From: Pempheris klunzingeri | Lineage: Eukaryota > Chordata > Actinopteri > Acropomatiformes > Pempheridae | DNA: 64,000 nt | Reading direction: 5' to 3' | Assembly (NCBI RefSeq): GCF_042242105.1 | Contig: NC_092026.1 | Span: forward strand, 20,312,001 to 20,376,000 | Part shown: positions 1 to 12,800 of the stretch, piece by piece | How the letters are laid out: each line of letters opens with the position of its first letter | How positions within the stretch are numbered: the stretch's first letter is position 1 | The notes under the pieces: generated by a model | What the model was told of the DNA's origin: nothing | Seen by the model: only the letters and a program-made list of their open reading frames with translations | The model's database searches: none | Position numbers and translations under genes: made by a program

Positions 1-483
1 CAATGTTAACATATAATATGTAAGAAAAAAAAAGATAACATGTTAACCATTAGACCCAAACCTGACTTTACTTATGTCACTTTTAAATGTTATTATTTTT
101 GTATAGCATCGGGGGAGACAAAAATAGGAATTTCCGAGCAGCACTTGAACGCAGCACTTTGCCTACCTCAGGCTCCCAGGTGAGACAGACGCGCCCTCTC
201 CCGCACAACACACACAGGTAAAAGAAAAAAAAACTGGATCCACCGGTTTCAGTACTGTAAGAACAGGGTATGAGCTTCATGAAAACCGACACAAGTCACG
301 AGGAGGTGCGGGAAGCCTCCGATCTCCAGCCTCAACTTCTCAGCACAGTGAGTGGAAACAGCCGACAGTAACAACCCCGGGAAGGACAGAAACTCCACTC
401 AACATTTTGACAAATCAGCGTTAACGTCGGTTAAACAACCGGATAACTAAACACTACAAACAAGGGCGGACATTTAGTCGACA

Positions 484-708
484 ATGGTGAGTGTACAGAT
501 TAATTCGTCTTTAAAAAAAACATAGCAAACTTTCGCGTTTATGCATCTTTCTGTCGCTTAACTTCGCGACAGGCGTAGACGTAGTTAGTTGATAATGTGG
601 GTCAACTTGGGTTAAAACGACAGTTAATGACGGTGGAGATTTTGTGATTGACAGGATCGATACAACAACCTGGATTTGGATTTGGATTGCGATGGAGGAG
701 GCGTAGCT
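484..708 (+). CDS. Gene 1 exons 1-2: start codon alone in exon 1, then a short acidic leader
   Basis: The ATG at 484-486 is followed directly by a GTGAGT donor, so the first coding exon contributes only the start codon. Exon 2 (655-708) reads in phase 0 as 18 residues, an N-terminal leader rich in Asp and Leu that ends in GGGVA before a GTGAGT donor. This start was chosen because the frame runs without a stop into the first A exon at 1632. No signal peptide is seen, so this end should face the cytosol. The 5' UTR probably begins within about 300-483; no TATA box is evident. Confidence 0.65.
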
Positions 709-3700
709 GTGAGTACATACATGTTTTTAATGCAACTTTAGCGAGCCAACGTGTGTTTACAGGTCTGCAGAGCTCGATTGACTGTTTTGTCTTTGCTAAA
801 GTCAGCCAACAACCATGTTTTGTGGTTGGTTGTGTTGGAGTTTATCGACCTGACCTTAATCTGTCTAAGTTTCTCCATGCATAAAAACACAGTGCAGCAG
901 TCCATAAGTATGTGGACAGTGTTGTTTTATGTTGTACTGGCTCTCTGCCCCAGTATAGATACATTACATAACATACAGTGAACAATGATTGACTTTCAGC
1001 TTTAATTTCAGTGTGCTGTTTACAAACTGTAGTCCTGTTAATATGGCTGTATTATCCAAACAGGTTGCCCCAAGGCAAACATGTGCCACTGGACCCCAAT
1101 TAAAGGGCTAGTTCGGATTATTTGCACTGGGGTTGTAGGAGGCACCTGTCCATTACAGTGCATTGCTGTCACTGCTCTACGTGTAATTTAACGCCCCAGT
1201 TTCTCCTCTTAATGTGATTCTCAAACAGGCAAATCACTAATAGGATCAGTTTTCTTGGAGCAATCATTCTGAATTTTTTACTGTCGCCAGAGTTTCAAGT
1301 CCAGACACGAAACCAGCTTCAAGTCCAGACTTGATATCTGGACATGATGCAGGACTGTGAGATGAGAATTAATAAATGCATCTTTTTGGCCAGGAGGTCA
1401 CCAGTGGATTGTCATAAGGAGACAGATTTATGCTGCTGACTCACAGGTTACGGCAGTGAATGTTTACCGTCTGTTACTCACCCATGTTGAATGAGGCCGG
1501 TTTGTCAGAACAGAAACAACAGCAAGAGATTAGCGTGTTGAGTTTTCTTCCTTTGTGTGTTTTAGATGCATATTAGTTGCTACGTTTGATTTTTCAGATT
1601 TAATTTTTCCTCTTTTTCACTCCACTTGCAGCAAAAAGCAGCGTTATTCGGTGGGATGTTCAAAAGGTCCCCCAAGCCTGCAGAATCATCTGTCCAAGCA
1701 CAGGTGATGAACTATACTATGAACTTTCCTTAAATTTACATCTACAACTTAAAGCTGCAGCAGGCAATTTTTTTAAATATTGTTTAGGGTGAAATAACAA
1801 ATTTCGACCATTGTATATCACTAACAATATTTAAGTGAAGGGTTCCTTTAAAAAAAAAATGTCTTTGAGTTCTCGTCTATTTTGTATTTAGTTTTTAAAA
1901 AAAACTTAACCTGGTCTGAATCGATCTACCAATCAGGATTGGTCAACGTGTAACTAGCCAATCACAGCAACTCTGTACAAAGAAGGGCTTCTGTGGCTAA
2001 CCTGTTGTTAGCCTGGGTATGCGAGCAACAGGTTAGCCATGGAAATGAGTGTATAAACGCCACTGTAGGCAATGGAGGTGTTGGAAATTTACCACGAGTT
2101 GCCATAGTGCTTGAAACTACGTGTATGTGCGACGTGCTCGGCGGTGGTTGCCACAGAAACCCTTGTTTGTACTGAGTCCAGTGTTAAAAATTCTAAATTC
2201 GACATCTTTTTTTATAAAGGAGCCCTGAATATGGTTAGTGACATGAAATGGTCAAAAATTAGTTACTTTAACGAAGATATACTGTTGTCTAGTGCAGCTT
2301 TAATAAGTGAGTTCACTGATTAAAGCCTATCTTATATTATGTTATTACTACAATATTTAACATTAATATTTAAGTTCTTTACCTGTAATCATATTGGTGG
2401 CATGTACAGCAATAAAATTATAAAATAACTTGAAAGAATATAATTTAATTATGGATTTATGATATTCGATTCTGCATCTACTCACATAGACTCTTTGTTG
2501 ACTTTACAGGACAGTTTATCAGCCAGCCGTGAACTTTCAAACAGCAGCGACAGTCTGCCCGACAACACCAAGGTGATGCTCAGAGAGTATTTTTGTAAAT
2601 TCTATGTTGTGTTTTATTTTTCAAACTTTGTTTAAACTCTCTGATCATCACTAATGTAAAATGCAGAAAAAACATTTATTTAACATGCAGGGTGACTTTT
2701 TTTTCTTTTAATATTCCAGGAGAAAGGAGCCGTGTTTAAAGGAATGTTCAAGAAGGCGACGACCAAACCTCCCAAAGAGGACCAGCCACAGGTTTGTAGA
2801 GTTTTTTTTTATTCTCTAAAAGTCTTTTGTAATCACTGTAAAAATTCTGACTAATAGAATGTTAAAGTATGTCTCTCTAAAGTTGTATGAAAATATGCAG
2901 ATGAGATATGACACTGATCTTTCTCTCTAATAGGCCACCCTCTCGTTGCAAAATCCTGAACTGTCTGTCAGTAATGACAGTTTAACGGACAAGTCATCAA
3001 AAGTGAGTTTTCTGGCTTTGTTTTCCCACACAGAGGTTCTTCACGTTATTCTGTGAAACTAAACCTTTCTCTTCACTTTTCTCCTCAGGAAAAATCAGGT
3101 GTGTTTGGTGGAATACTGAAACGATCTCCTAAACCAGGGCACGTCCGGAGGCCTTCACAGGTGAAACACTATCTTCTGTTACATGTTACATGACATGACA
3201 TAAAAAATGTGCCTCAATAAGAGGCTGACAGGTAATCTGGTGTGTTTCAGGATCTTTTGGCCAACGAGGTCACAGCCAGTAACGACAGTCTTTCTGAGAA
3301 AACCTCAACTAAAGTGAGTCTCAGCAGCGAAACCTTTTTTTTTTTCATTGTGAAAAACTTTCAAAAAGCACTAACGACTGAAAACATTTATAGTTTTTAA
3401 TTACTTGTCCCAGTGTGGTAACTGTCTGTGATGCGAGGGTTTTTTCCTCTCAGCTTTGTTGAAATAGAAATAAAGGGTTGAATCTCAAATTGGATTTATA
3501 CTATTGCAGTGGAAAACACATCACTTCATGTGCAACAAAAGCTGCAGTACCAAACAAACAATGGCTTTTGGGTTCAAAACGACTGGTAGGAACAAAAAGT
3601 TTTGGAACTGGTCCAGTATCGTTGATCGTTGGCAGCTGTGAACCGGATACAGCGGCTTTGATGTAATGCTTTGGGGCAATTGCTCCTCATCTAATTACAT

Positions 3701-6700
3701 CCAATAAAAGTGGTTGTTTTTGCCATTGACAGGCTCACATTGTAATTTGAAGTTTCTTAGAATATTACAGAAAGGATCCCTACAGAGATGGAAAATCTTT
3801 TTTGTTTAAACAGAAACAGTTGTTAGTTGATCTAGTTACTGTGATTTATAGAGATTGTTTTAACACAGAACTAGCCCTCTATAACACCAAAGTCACATAA
3901 CAACTCAGACAAACTAACCAATCGAAGCAGCGGTAGACGAGCAGCTCCCGTGTTCTGTGAGGTAACATTACTGTTTTAATCAATTGAGTCTGGTGGCTTT
4001 GAAACAAGAGATATAACAGCTGTTTCTGGTTAAACTAAATGGATTTTGCAGGTCTATCTCTGTAGGGGCCCTTTCCATAATGTTATCAGAAACTGACTAG
4101 CAAGCTGAGCCTGCCAGTGACAAAAACAAACACTCTTTGGCCTAAAGAGTTACATTACATCCATTGTGGCTCATTTATGACTGCCAGCAGAGGCAATCTA
4201 CTGGATCAGTTCCCATTTCAGGCCTAATATATGTTAAAATAGGGCCCAGGTATAAAAATGTTATCCTTTTAAGAGTAGAAACATATTTACAGTATCTGAC
4301 AATAGTTAAGTTCTCCCTTAGTGTTTATTACTAAGGGATTCTGGTGTTATTGAACCTACAGCAGGTGTGTAGGCCTCAACTCAGTGGATGGTGAGTTTTT
4401 GAAAGGTTGTTTTTTGTTTTTGAACACACGAGCTGAACTTGCATGCATCAGCAATTTGGATGCAGTGCGGGCCAGTGTGTGTAGCACTAAATTCCAACCC
4501 GACAGTCTGATTGCTGCATCAGTTCAAATCACATAACAATTACCTTTATTTATTTCAAGTAACATATATATAAGTATAAGTTATTATCTAAATTTTTTCT
4601 CTCAGGAGGCAGGCGGGATGTTCAGTGGGATGTTCAAAAAATCACCAAAGCCGTTGGGAGCAAGGACACAGTCTCAGGTGAGAGTTCTGCATCTCTTGTT
4701 TCAATTTTAGCTGCGTTACATTATCAGGAAATGATGATGATGATGTTGCTTCTCCCTTTCAGGATGACTTGTCTGCACCCAGCGAGCTCTCGGGCAGCAA
4801 AGACAAGCTCTCTGAGAATAACAGCACTAAGGTAAAGTTTGATATTCATCTGCTGCTCATGCTCATTACTCAGTTCTTCTTAACTCAAGGTACAGTCTTA
4901 TTACACCTCTGTTCCTCGTGCATTCACTCCATTGCCCGTTCATCTCATCTTAACTCTATATGACTGACACAGAGAGAGCAGCTTCAGTTCTCAGTTGAAA
5001 GGGCTCTCAGATGGCATATAGCATACCCTTAAACTGAAGTAGATTTATTTTTTAAGGTAAATTTAGGCAGCTACATTTGTTTTACTGCTCCCCGCCTCCA
5101 CAGCAGTAGCGTTAAATTGCTTAGCGCCTGTGTCAGGACTCCTGCCTGCTGCCCGCTGACCACAGTCTATGTAATACACTAATTCTGAGTAAGCACCTCA
5201 TACAACCCCACTACAAATAATCTGAACTATCTCCTTAGTGCTGATTGTGCAGGGTTAAACTTATTGAATGGAGAGTTTGGGAAATGTGTGTGTCTGTTTT
5301 TGTGTTTGTTGGGCAGAATGAGCTGAACCTGCAGGCGTTAGCATTTGGCAGAGGCTGCGTCCTATCCAGCAGCTTAAACCAGAGGAATACTGTAATAAAT
5401 TCCTCCATTTTCAGTTTTCACAAACAATTTCCATGACCTTTTTTTTTTTTTTTTTTTTTTTTTTTATAGGAGACAGGAGGGGTGTTCAGTGGGATGTTTA
5501 AAAAATCCCCAAAGCCTTTCGGAGCAAGGGCACAGTCTCAGGTGAGAGTTGTGTATCTCGCTTGTTTCACTTTCAGCAGTGTTGCATTACCAGGAGATGA
5601 TAATAATAGTCTGTTGGGGACGTTTGTTTCTTGCTTTCAGGATGATTTGTCTGCAGCCAGCGAGCTCTCGGGCAGCAAAGACAATCTTTCTGAGAAAAGC
5701 AACACTAAGGTTTGTTAAAGCAGGGGAATTCTTCAATAAATTCTTCCAATATGGGCAACATTTCACAGACCCTTTTCGTGTGACCTTTTTTTTTTGTTTC
5801 CAGGACACAGGAGGGGTGTTCAGTGGGATGTTTAAAAAACCCGCAAAGCCTTTGGGAGCGAGGACACAATCTCAGGTGAGAGTTATGGAGTTTTGCTGCC
5901 ATTAAACCATTTTACTATACATTATTCGGACAGGATTAATATTAACTAGTTGACATTTGTTTCTCACTTTCAGGATGATCTGTCTGCATCCAGCGAGCTC
6001 TCGGGCAGCAACGACAATCTTGAGAACACTAAGGTGAGGTTTGTTACAGCCAGCCGCCTCAATCCTGAAGTGACACGATACTGCAAGATCAGCCATGACA
6101 GTAAATGTAGTAATATTGAATTCTGGCTTCATATTATTTTCTCAGGACAAAGGAGGAATCTTTAGCGGTGTGTTCAGGAAAAAAGTTGTGAAATCTCAGT
6201 CTCAGGTAAGATTTTAGGGGCATTTTCAGGGGAATTCAGTGGGTTAGTTTTTTAGGCATTAACTTTAAACATTTCTGAATTTGGCACCTCCTCTTTGGTA
6301 GTATAGAAAAAACAGGAATCCTATCTAGGGACACTAAGAACAAAGGGATGAAAGCAACATGTTGACTGAGCTAGTTTTCACCAGCTAAACTAAAATCTAT
6401 ATCTTATAGCTTAGCCTTTTTTTGTAAATGGCGGTTTGATGCCAGTATTTCCCCCCCTGGCTCAGCGTTATGTGGAATTGTCTGACAATAACACCACCTG
6501 ATCATGTTTCACATCACAGACATTCATTTTCAGAGGCGTCTTCCTGGAGCCCTTTCATTTCTGAACATGTTGGCTAACCTGTAACCAGCAGTCTGTTTTG
6601 CACCTATACCTTTAGGTGTTTAAGAAACTTCTGGATATGAAGCTTCATAATGAGAATTTTTTTTTCGTCTCTGTTGTTACATTCTGACTGTGAGCTGTAT

Positions 6701-9700
6701 CCCTCTGTTCAGGATGATTTGTCTGCGGATGGTGAACTCTCTGCCAGCAGTGACGGTCTTGTCGAGAAGCCTTCAAAGGTGAGCGATGGACTCCGACCTG
6801 CTCTGCAACAACACCAAGAGAAACACATAGGAGATAAAATCAGTCTGTAACTTTTTCTCCTTTGACTTTTCTGTCAGGGTGACGTGGCAGCTAAGATCCT
6901 GAAGAATCCTTTCGCCTCCTCGTCACACGTAATTGTTATTTATCTCGCACTTATTCCTGCATCATATACTCTTGTCACGGTCATGGTTTGAGATTGATTG
7001 ATGGTATTGCAACAGGAAAAGGAAAAGACTGAACGCTCAGGGGACTCAAATGAGAACACCTCTACTACAGAAAAGCCCAAACACAAGCAGGTGGGTTGTT
7101 ATGCCAGAGCGACTCAGTCGTTCGATGTCAAGCCGTGAACATCAGCAGTAGGTTCAAAGATCTGCTGTGATGTTAAGGTGAGGGTTAGAGGATGGTAACG
7201 AGTGTCTTTGTGTTATTTCAGAATGGTTTTAGTGCGATGATGAAGAGCACGTTCTACACTGACAAACCGGTAAGAGGCGCCGAATTTTAATCTTGACATT
7301 TGCTGCATGTCATCAGTTCATATTTCCCATCACAGTCCTGTGAAACTAAATAGTATCTAATCCAAGGATGATGTAAAGCTGGTTCTACTACTACTATCGC
7401 TAGTGTTAGTATTTATTTTATATCTAATATTTTACACTATATATTGGCTCCATCTGCAGGAGAAGACCTCTGACTATGAGGAGACACTGGAGAATGGAGA
7501 GCCCAGCCACAAACAGGTCTGTAAGGTGTTTTTCCTCTTAAGTTTCAAACTGCAGTCTAATTTCTGTATGTTTCTGTTATTTTATGCTTTTTTTTTTCTC
7601 TCTATTTGTATTGTTTCATATTCAGAGTAAACTTGCTGGGGCGATGACAAAGTTTAATCTATTTCGATCTGCAAACAAAGTAAGAGAGGTTTAGATTGTA
7701 ATCTTGTGATAGTGCTCAAGAAATAAAGTTTCTTTTGATGAAGGAGAACAGAACGGTCCCATTTATTTTGTGTTTTTCATAAAAGAATGATTTCTGTCTC
7801 CTCTGCAGCATGACAAGCTGCCAGACTCAGATGAAGAAGATCCACCTGCGAGCGGCGAGAAGTCATCAGGCAACAAACAGGTGCTTTGACATTTAATTGT
7901 TCCTCTTTCACTGTTATTTTGTAAGTTTGACGTCAAATTTTTGACATTTAACTAGTTATTGTGGCTCAGCTGTCACGTGCCTTATTGAGAGGTAGAAAAG
8001 CCTCAAAAGTTTCGAAGTTTCAAGTGTTTGGTCCTGCTTAGGTAGAAAAGAGGAAAGTAATGAGTTAAGCTTTTGAGAAGCCTTTTAGCCCCAGGCTTTG
8101 TCTGCAGTCCATCTTAACTTGTCTCAGCTTGTCTTGCTGAGATCGTCATACCTTAAATCTTTCAAGTGACAAAGAAAAACTTCAGATATCTGTTATCAGC
8201 TTGTCTTGCAGACTTGTTTTTTACGCAGACCAGACAAAATTGTTTGTATGCAATATCTGTGTAACAAAGATCAGCAGCCAGACCCAAGTCGGCCCCAACA
8301 ACAACCTGTAGTCCCCCAGGGCAAAAACAATTCCTCAGAAAACTAACTTACATCAGTAGAGAACATGGTACACAATTTATAGTGATGTTAGCAATGTGCA
8401 TGCGTGGTCTCTGTCATTTTAAATGTCTTATCATTAGTCACTGCATTACTGAGTGAAAACAAGCGGCTCAGTTGGGTGTTAGCCTGTGATGCCCTTTGCT
8501 TTTAATAGTGGAGGCTAATAATACTAACAGGCCGTGTTATAAAACTAAATGACAATTCCACTCTCACCAATACTAGATTTATACAGTTAGCACTGATATT
8601 GATGTTTGGGAGTTTAAAAGATCCAATAATGATAGAATCAGATTTTAAAGTTGAACTGAACAAATTATTATTATTTTGTCCACCTTTTATTTATTTAATG
8701 TTTATAAATTACCTCGGAATTAGTTTGGCAGTTTCTGTACTGCAGTTTCTTCTTACTTATATACACCAATACTGATGCTGAACTTTGAGCAGACGCATAA
8801 ATCGCTGTGGGACTTGCTGTAGGGCTGGAGGAGGACACATGATCAACATATCTCCTTATGACATCACAAAGTGAGCCGAATCCAAACGCTCTGTTTTCAC
8901 AAACATTTACTGAAAGATGGAGCAGGAGAGGATGCTGTTAGTTTGGCGGTCTGTAGACACACCAGGGGACACACATTTATGTTAAAAAGGCTTTTAAAAA
9001 TACATTTTGCATAACATGGGACATTAATATTTGAAATGTTGAGGCATTCCCTGAAATCGTTGGATGATGTGTTTCTCCTTGTTAGAGCACAGCGGTAGGA
9101 GCCAAGTCCAAACTGAATCTATTTCGCCCTGCAAATAAAGTAACTATGCTGCTGATTGTGTTTGGTGATGGTGGAGGTGTTTGTGGTAGTGGTCATGATG
9201 ATGGTGATGATGTTTGTAGGGAGTTTTGGTTAATTTTAGGGAGTAGTAAAGGACCATATGAGTGATTGTGCTCATTATACCATATTTACTACAGACTACA
9301 CACACTTCACATCACCATTAACCATTCTACAAACAACCTTGATGTGATTTATGGGGTGTATCTTTCCTACTGTTCTAGGCATCTATTATTTTCCATTTAT
9401 TTTTGTACAATAAAACATCAATACAGGCTCTACGTCGACTGTGATGAAGAACAAAACTCAACCAAATTTCAAGAGTCTTCCACTTGATTTCCGTTCCCCT
9501 CAGAAATGAATGGAAACCAACGGCTGATTGGAATAGTAGACAAATAGTAAACTTCCTGTTCCTGTTTGCTCCTCACTCTGTCTGTCCACAAATGCCCCAG
9601 AAAGAAAGTGGTATGGTCCTTTACTTTTTGGTTAATAAAGTTTAACAACTAGCATTTTATGTCCTGTAATTCAGAAAGACACTGAGGACACAGAGGCGCC

Positions 9701-9783
9701 CAAGGAGAACGAGAAACAAGTGGAAGAGAAGCCGAAAGTGGTCAGTCTATTTTTCACACTCGACACTCGTGAGTCATCAGTGA

Positions 9784-9821
<38 letters not shown>

Positions 9822-12800
9822 CGGATCAACCTCTGTCAAAAATACCTTCTCTCCTCTGGCTCCTCCTCTTCCGTACCTCCACCACGTCCTCCTCATCCCT
9901 TTACCTCCCTTTAAATCCTGCCTGCTCGTTGTCAAACCCCCCTCTCCTCCTGCTCCACTACACTGTGTGACTGTGTGTGTGTGTGTGTGTGTGTCCTTGT
10001 CAGGTCAAAAGCAACATGATCCAGCAAGAGAGGAAGGAAAGAAGTGAAACTCTACTGGTTCAACGCAGACCAACTGAAGAGGTTTGCAATGATATGAACA
10101 CGACTCCACTCAGTGACATGTCGGCCCGGTAAGACTGTGGTGACTTCTGCTGCCTGTTATGTTGTGTTGTTAAAGCTGCGATCTGTCCACAGGAGGTGAA
10201 GGGGACATCCACGTACAACAGAGTAAAACCAAGAGGAGCTGAGGATAATCAGGTACAGCTAACACTTCTCAGATTGTGAGAATGATATGTGGGATATTTC
10301 TACCTAGTGAGTTTTGGAATTGGGGATTAATAAAGTATATTGATTGATTGATTGAATGATTACATTTATGTACTGTGCTATTACATTTCATACTTTGTAT
10401 ACACGCAAAAGGTATCATAAGGATGTCAGCTGTAGAAGAAATGTCTTCATTTTGTCGTCAGCAGGATTACAAGGACATGACCTCCACGGAGAAAAAAGCT
10501 AAATCTACAGAAACTCCTGCAGTCTCTGCCAGACCTTCAGAGGAGGTAGTTTGAGCCGTCGGTGTTTAGTGAATAGTGGCTGTTTGATTCAGTTTGGAGC
10601 TGATGTGTATCAACTGCTGGTTTATTATCTCTGTGATAAAACAAACTGCTCTGGTTTAATTTCAGGAGCTGAACAGAGCAGCGAGACGTGATGTGCAAAA
10701 GCAGAAGAGCCACCTGCAGGTACTGGCGTGTGCACACAGTGTAAAGGTTAGATTGTTAGATCGATGTGTCGGTTTTAGGATATTTTTGGACGACTGTTGG
10801 CTGCTCATTAGATATAGGTTATAAACTAAAGGCTTTAATGGAGGTCTCTTTGTGACCCCAGCTATTAAAAAGGTAAAACTTTAAAGTCCCCTTTAGTCAA
10901 AAATGTGTTCTGTTTATTGTTACGTTGAGGATGAACCTGCACTGTGCAGAGAGATGTTGGTGTAGAGTTCGACACTGTTCACATTCACTTTCATCTGCTG
11001 AGGAGGGAAATTTTCTCTTTTCTCACATTAAATCTGAGTTAAAGACGCGTGTGTACGACCAGGATTTGGAAGCTTGTTGTGGTTCAATATAAGTGTGTGT
11101 GTGGAAACTTGAAACCTGCAGTGCACGGACACTATTGATGAACTTTTCAGTGAAGTTGGAGACATCTTCTGTCTCTGAATGGAAACAGATCGGACACAAA
11201 ATATCATTCCAAGAGTTTTTTTGTTCATAAAAAACATGTTCAGAGGGAATATTAATAATACAATAATGGTACAACATTCCTTTCTAATTCGAAAGCTGTT
11301 ATTAAGTTATTTCCACTTAAAAGAAATCCAGCTCTGAGGAACCCTGAACAGTTGTCATTTCGGGCATAAAAATGGTCTAATTTGTAGATTGAATACGGTA
11401 ATATCACGCATTCAAATACTTTGCTGAAAAATACAGTAAGTTTGATTAAAATCTAATTTGTTTAATTTGCTGCAGAGCCACTCAGACGACAAAGGCCTCA
11501 AAAAAGACGAATCTGCTGAAGCCAAAGAGGGAGACGAGACAAACACTCCAGAAAGCAGGACAGTAAGTTGATCAGTGTGGGTCAGACCATATTATTTACT
11601 AATCCTCAGTATTGGTCAGACGGGTGTAGAGACTGATTATATGTGTGTATTTGTGAGTCTGAGTATGTTTTTTTTTTTTGCTGGTTTCTAAATCAGCTGT
11701 GTGTAATCTGAGTCATCATCTGCTGCAGATGAAAACAAACACAGAGAATATTTCCTGCAAGTATTCTGCCAGGATCTAATTGTTCTAGTTCCTGCTTCCT
11801 TCTTATCAGTTCTTTAATGCTGGAGCTATTCAAATGACATGTCGCACCTTCGGGCCATTTTCAGCGCGAGATCAGCATGTGAAAGCTCATGTTTATCACG
11901 TTACTCAAAAGGCAATTTAAGCCTTTAACATAGAGTTTTGGATTGTTTTTGCCGAAGTTCTATGACTACTGTAACATCCATGGAGCACAAGTGCAGTTAT
12001 TTCATTCAGGTTTAGGTTTTAAATCACCAACGGCTGCAATGAAATGTAGTTCCTCCAGTTATTGTTTTTCATGTGACCTAACTTTTGTTGTCATTGTGCC
12101 ATTTTTTTTTTTTTGAACAGACCAAGGTGAAAAAACACAAGCACCATAATCCATTTATGCCACGTGTTGCAGCCAAGGTATGATTTGTTTAGTGATTACA
12201 ACATTTCTCTTTTTTGCAACAATCTCAGTTGATCATACATGGTACTTAAAGTAAAACATTATACCCTCAGTTTGACAAATTAAAAATTAAAATTAAATTA
12301 AATGTCATTTCTATTTTAAATAGGAAACAATGTGTTAGTTTTTCCTTAGTACTTATTTAGGTCATTGTTACGTTTACACTCTGATTGTTGTTCACTTCAG
12401 GCTCCATCTGACGATGAAGGGCTAAACGAAGAAGAGGATTCTTCATCCAAAGAGGAAAAGAAAGACGAGGAAGGCAAAGACAAAACAGAGGAGGTTATTT
12501 TTTATCTTGTTTCCTTCCTGTTTGTTGATTAAACAGTTCATGGTTTCATTTTTACAATGATGGTCATCTGGAAGGTTTTAACGTAATTACTGCTAAAGAA
12601 ACATTTCAGAGTTTGACCTTTATCTTTCCTCAGAGTAACACTGAAATCCTGTTTTTTTTCCTCTTCTTTTTAGGCTAAAGTAAAGAAACCTAAAAGACAC
12701 AATCCCTTCATGCCTCGGGTCAAGGTAACATTCAAACATGTGACATAAAGGAACTTGTTTCCTCATGTGTGGACAATACTACTCAACAACACAGCCAAAA

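Noticed and set aside
1632-6205. Repeated units as a CRISPR-like array
   Set aside because: The repeats are protein-coding exons with splice sites; spacers vary widely in length and the host is a vertebrate.
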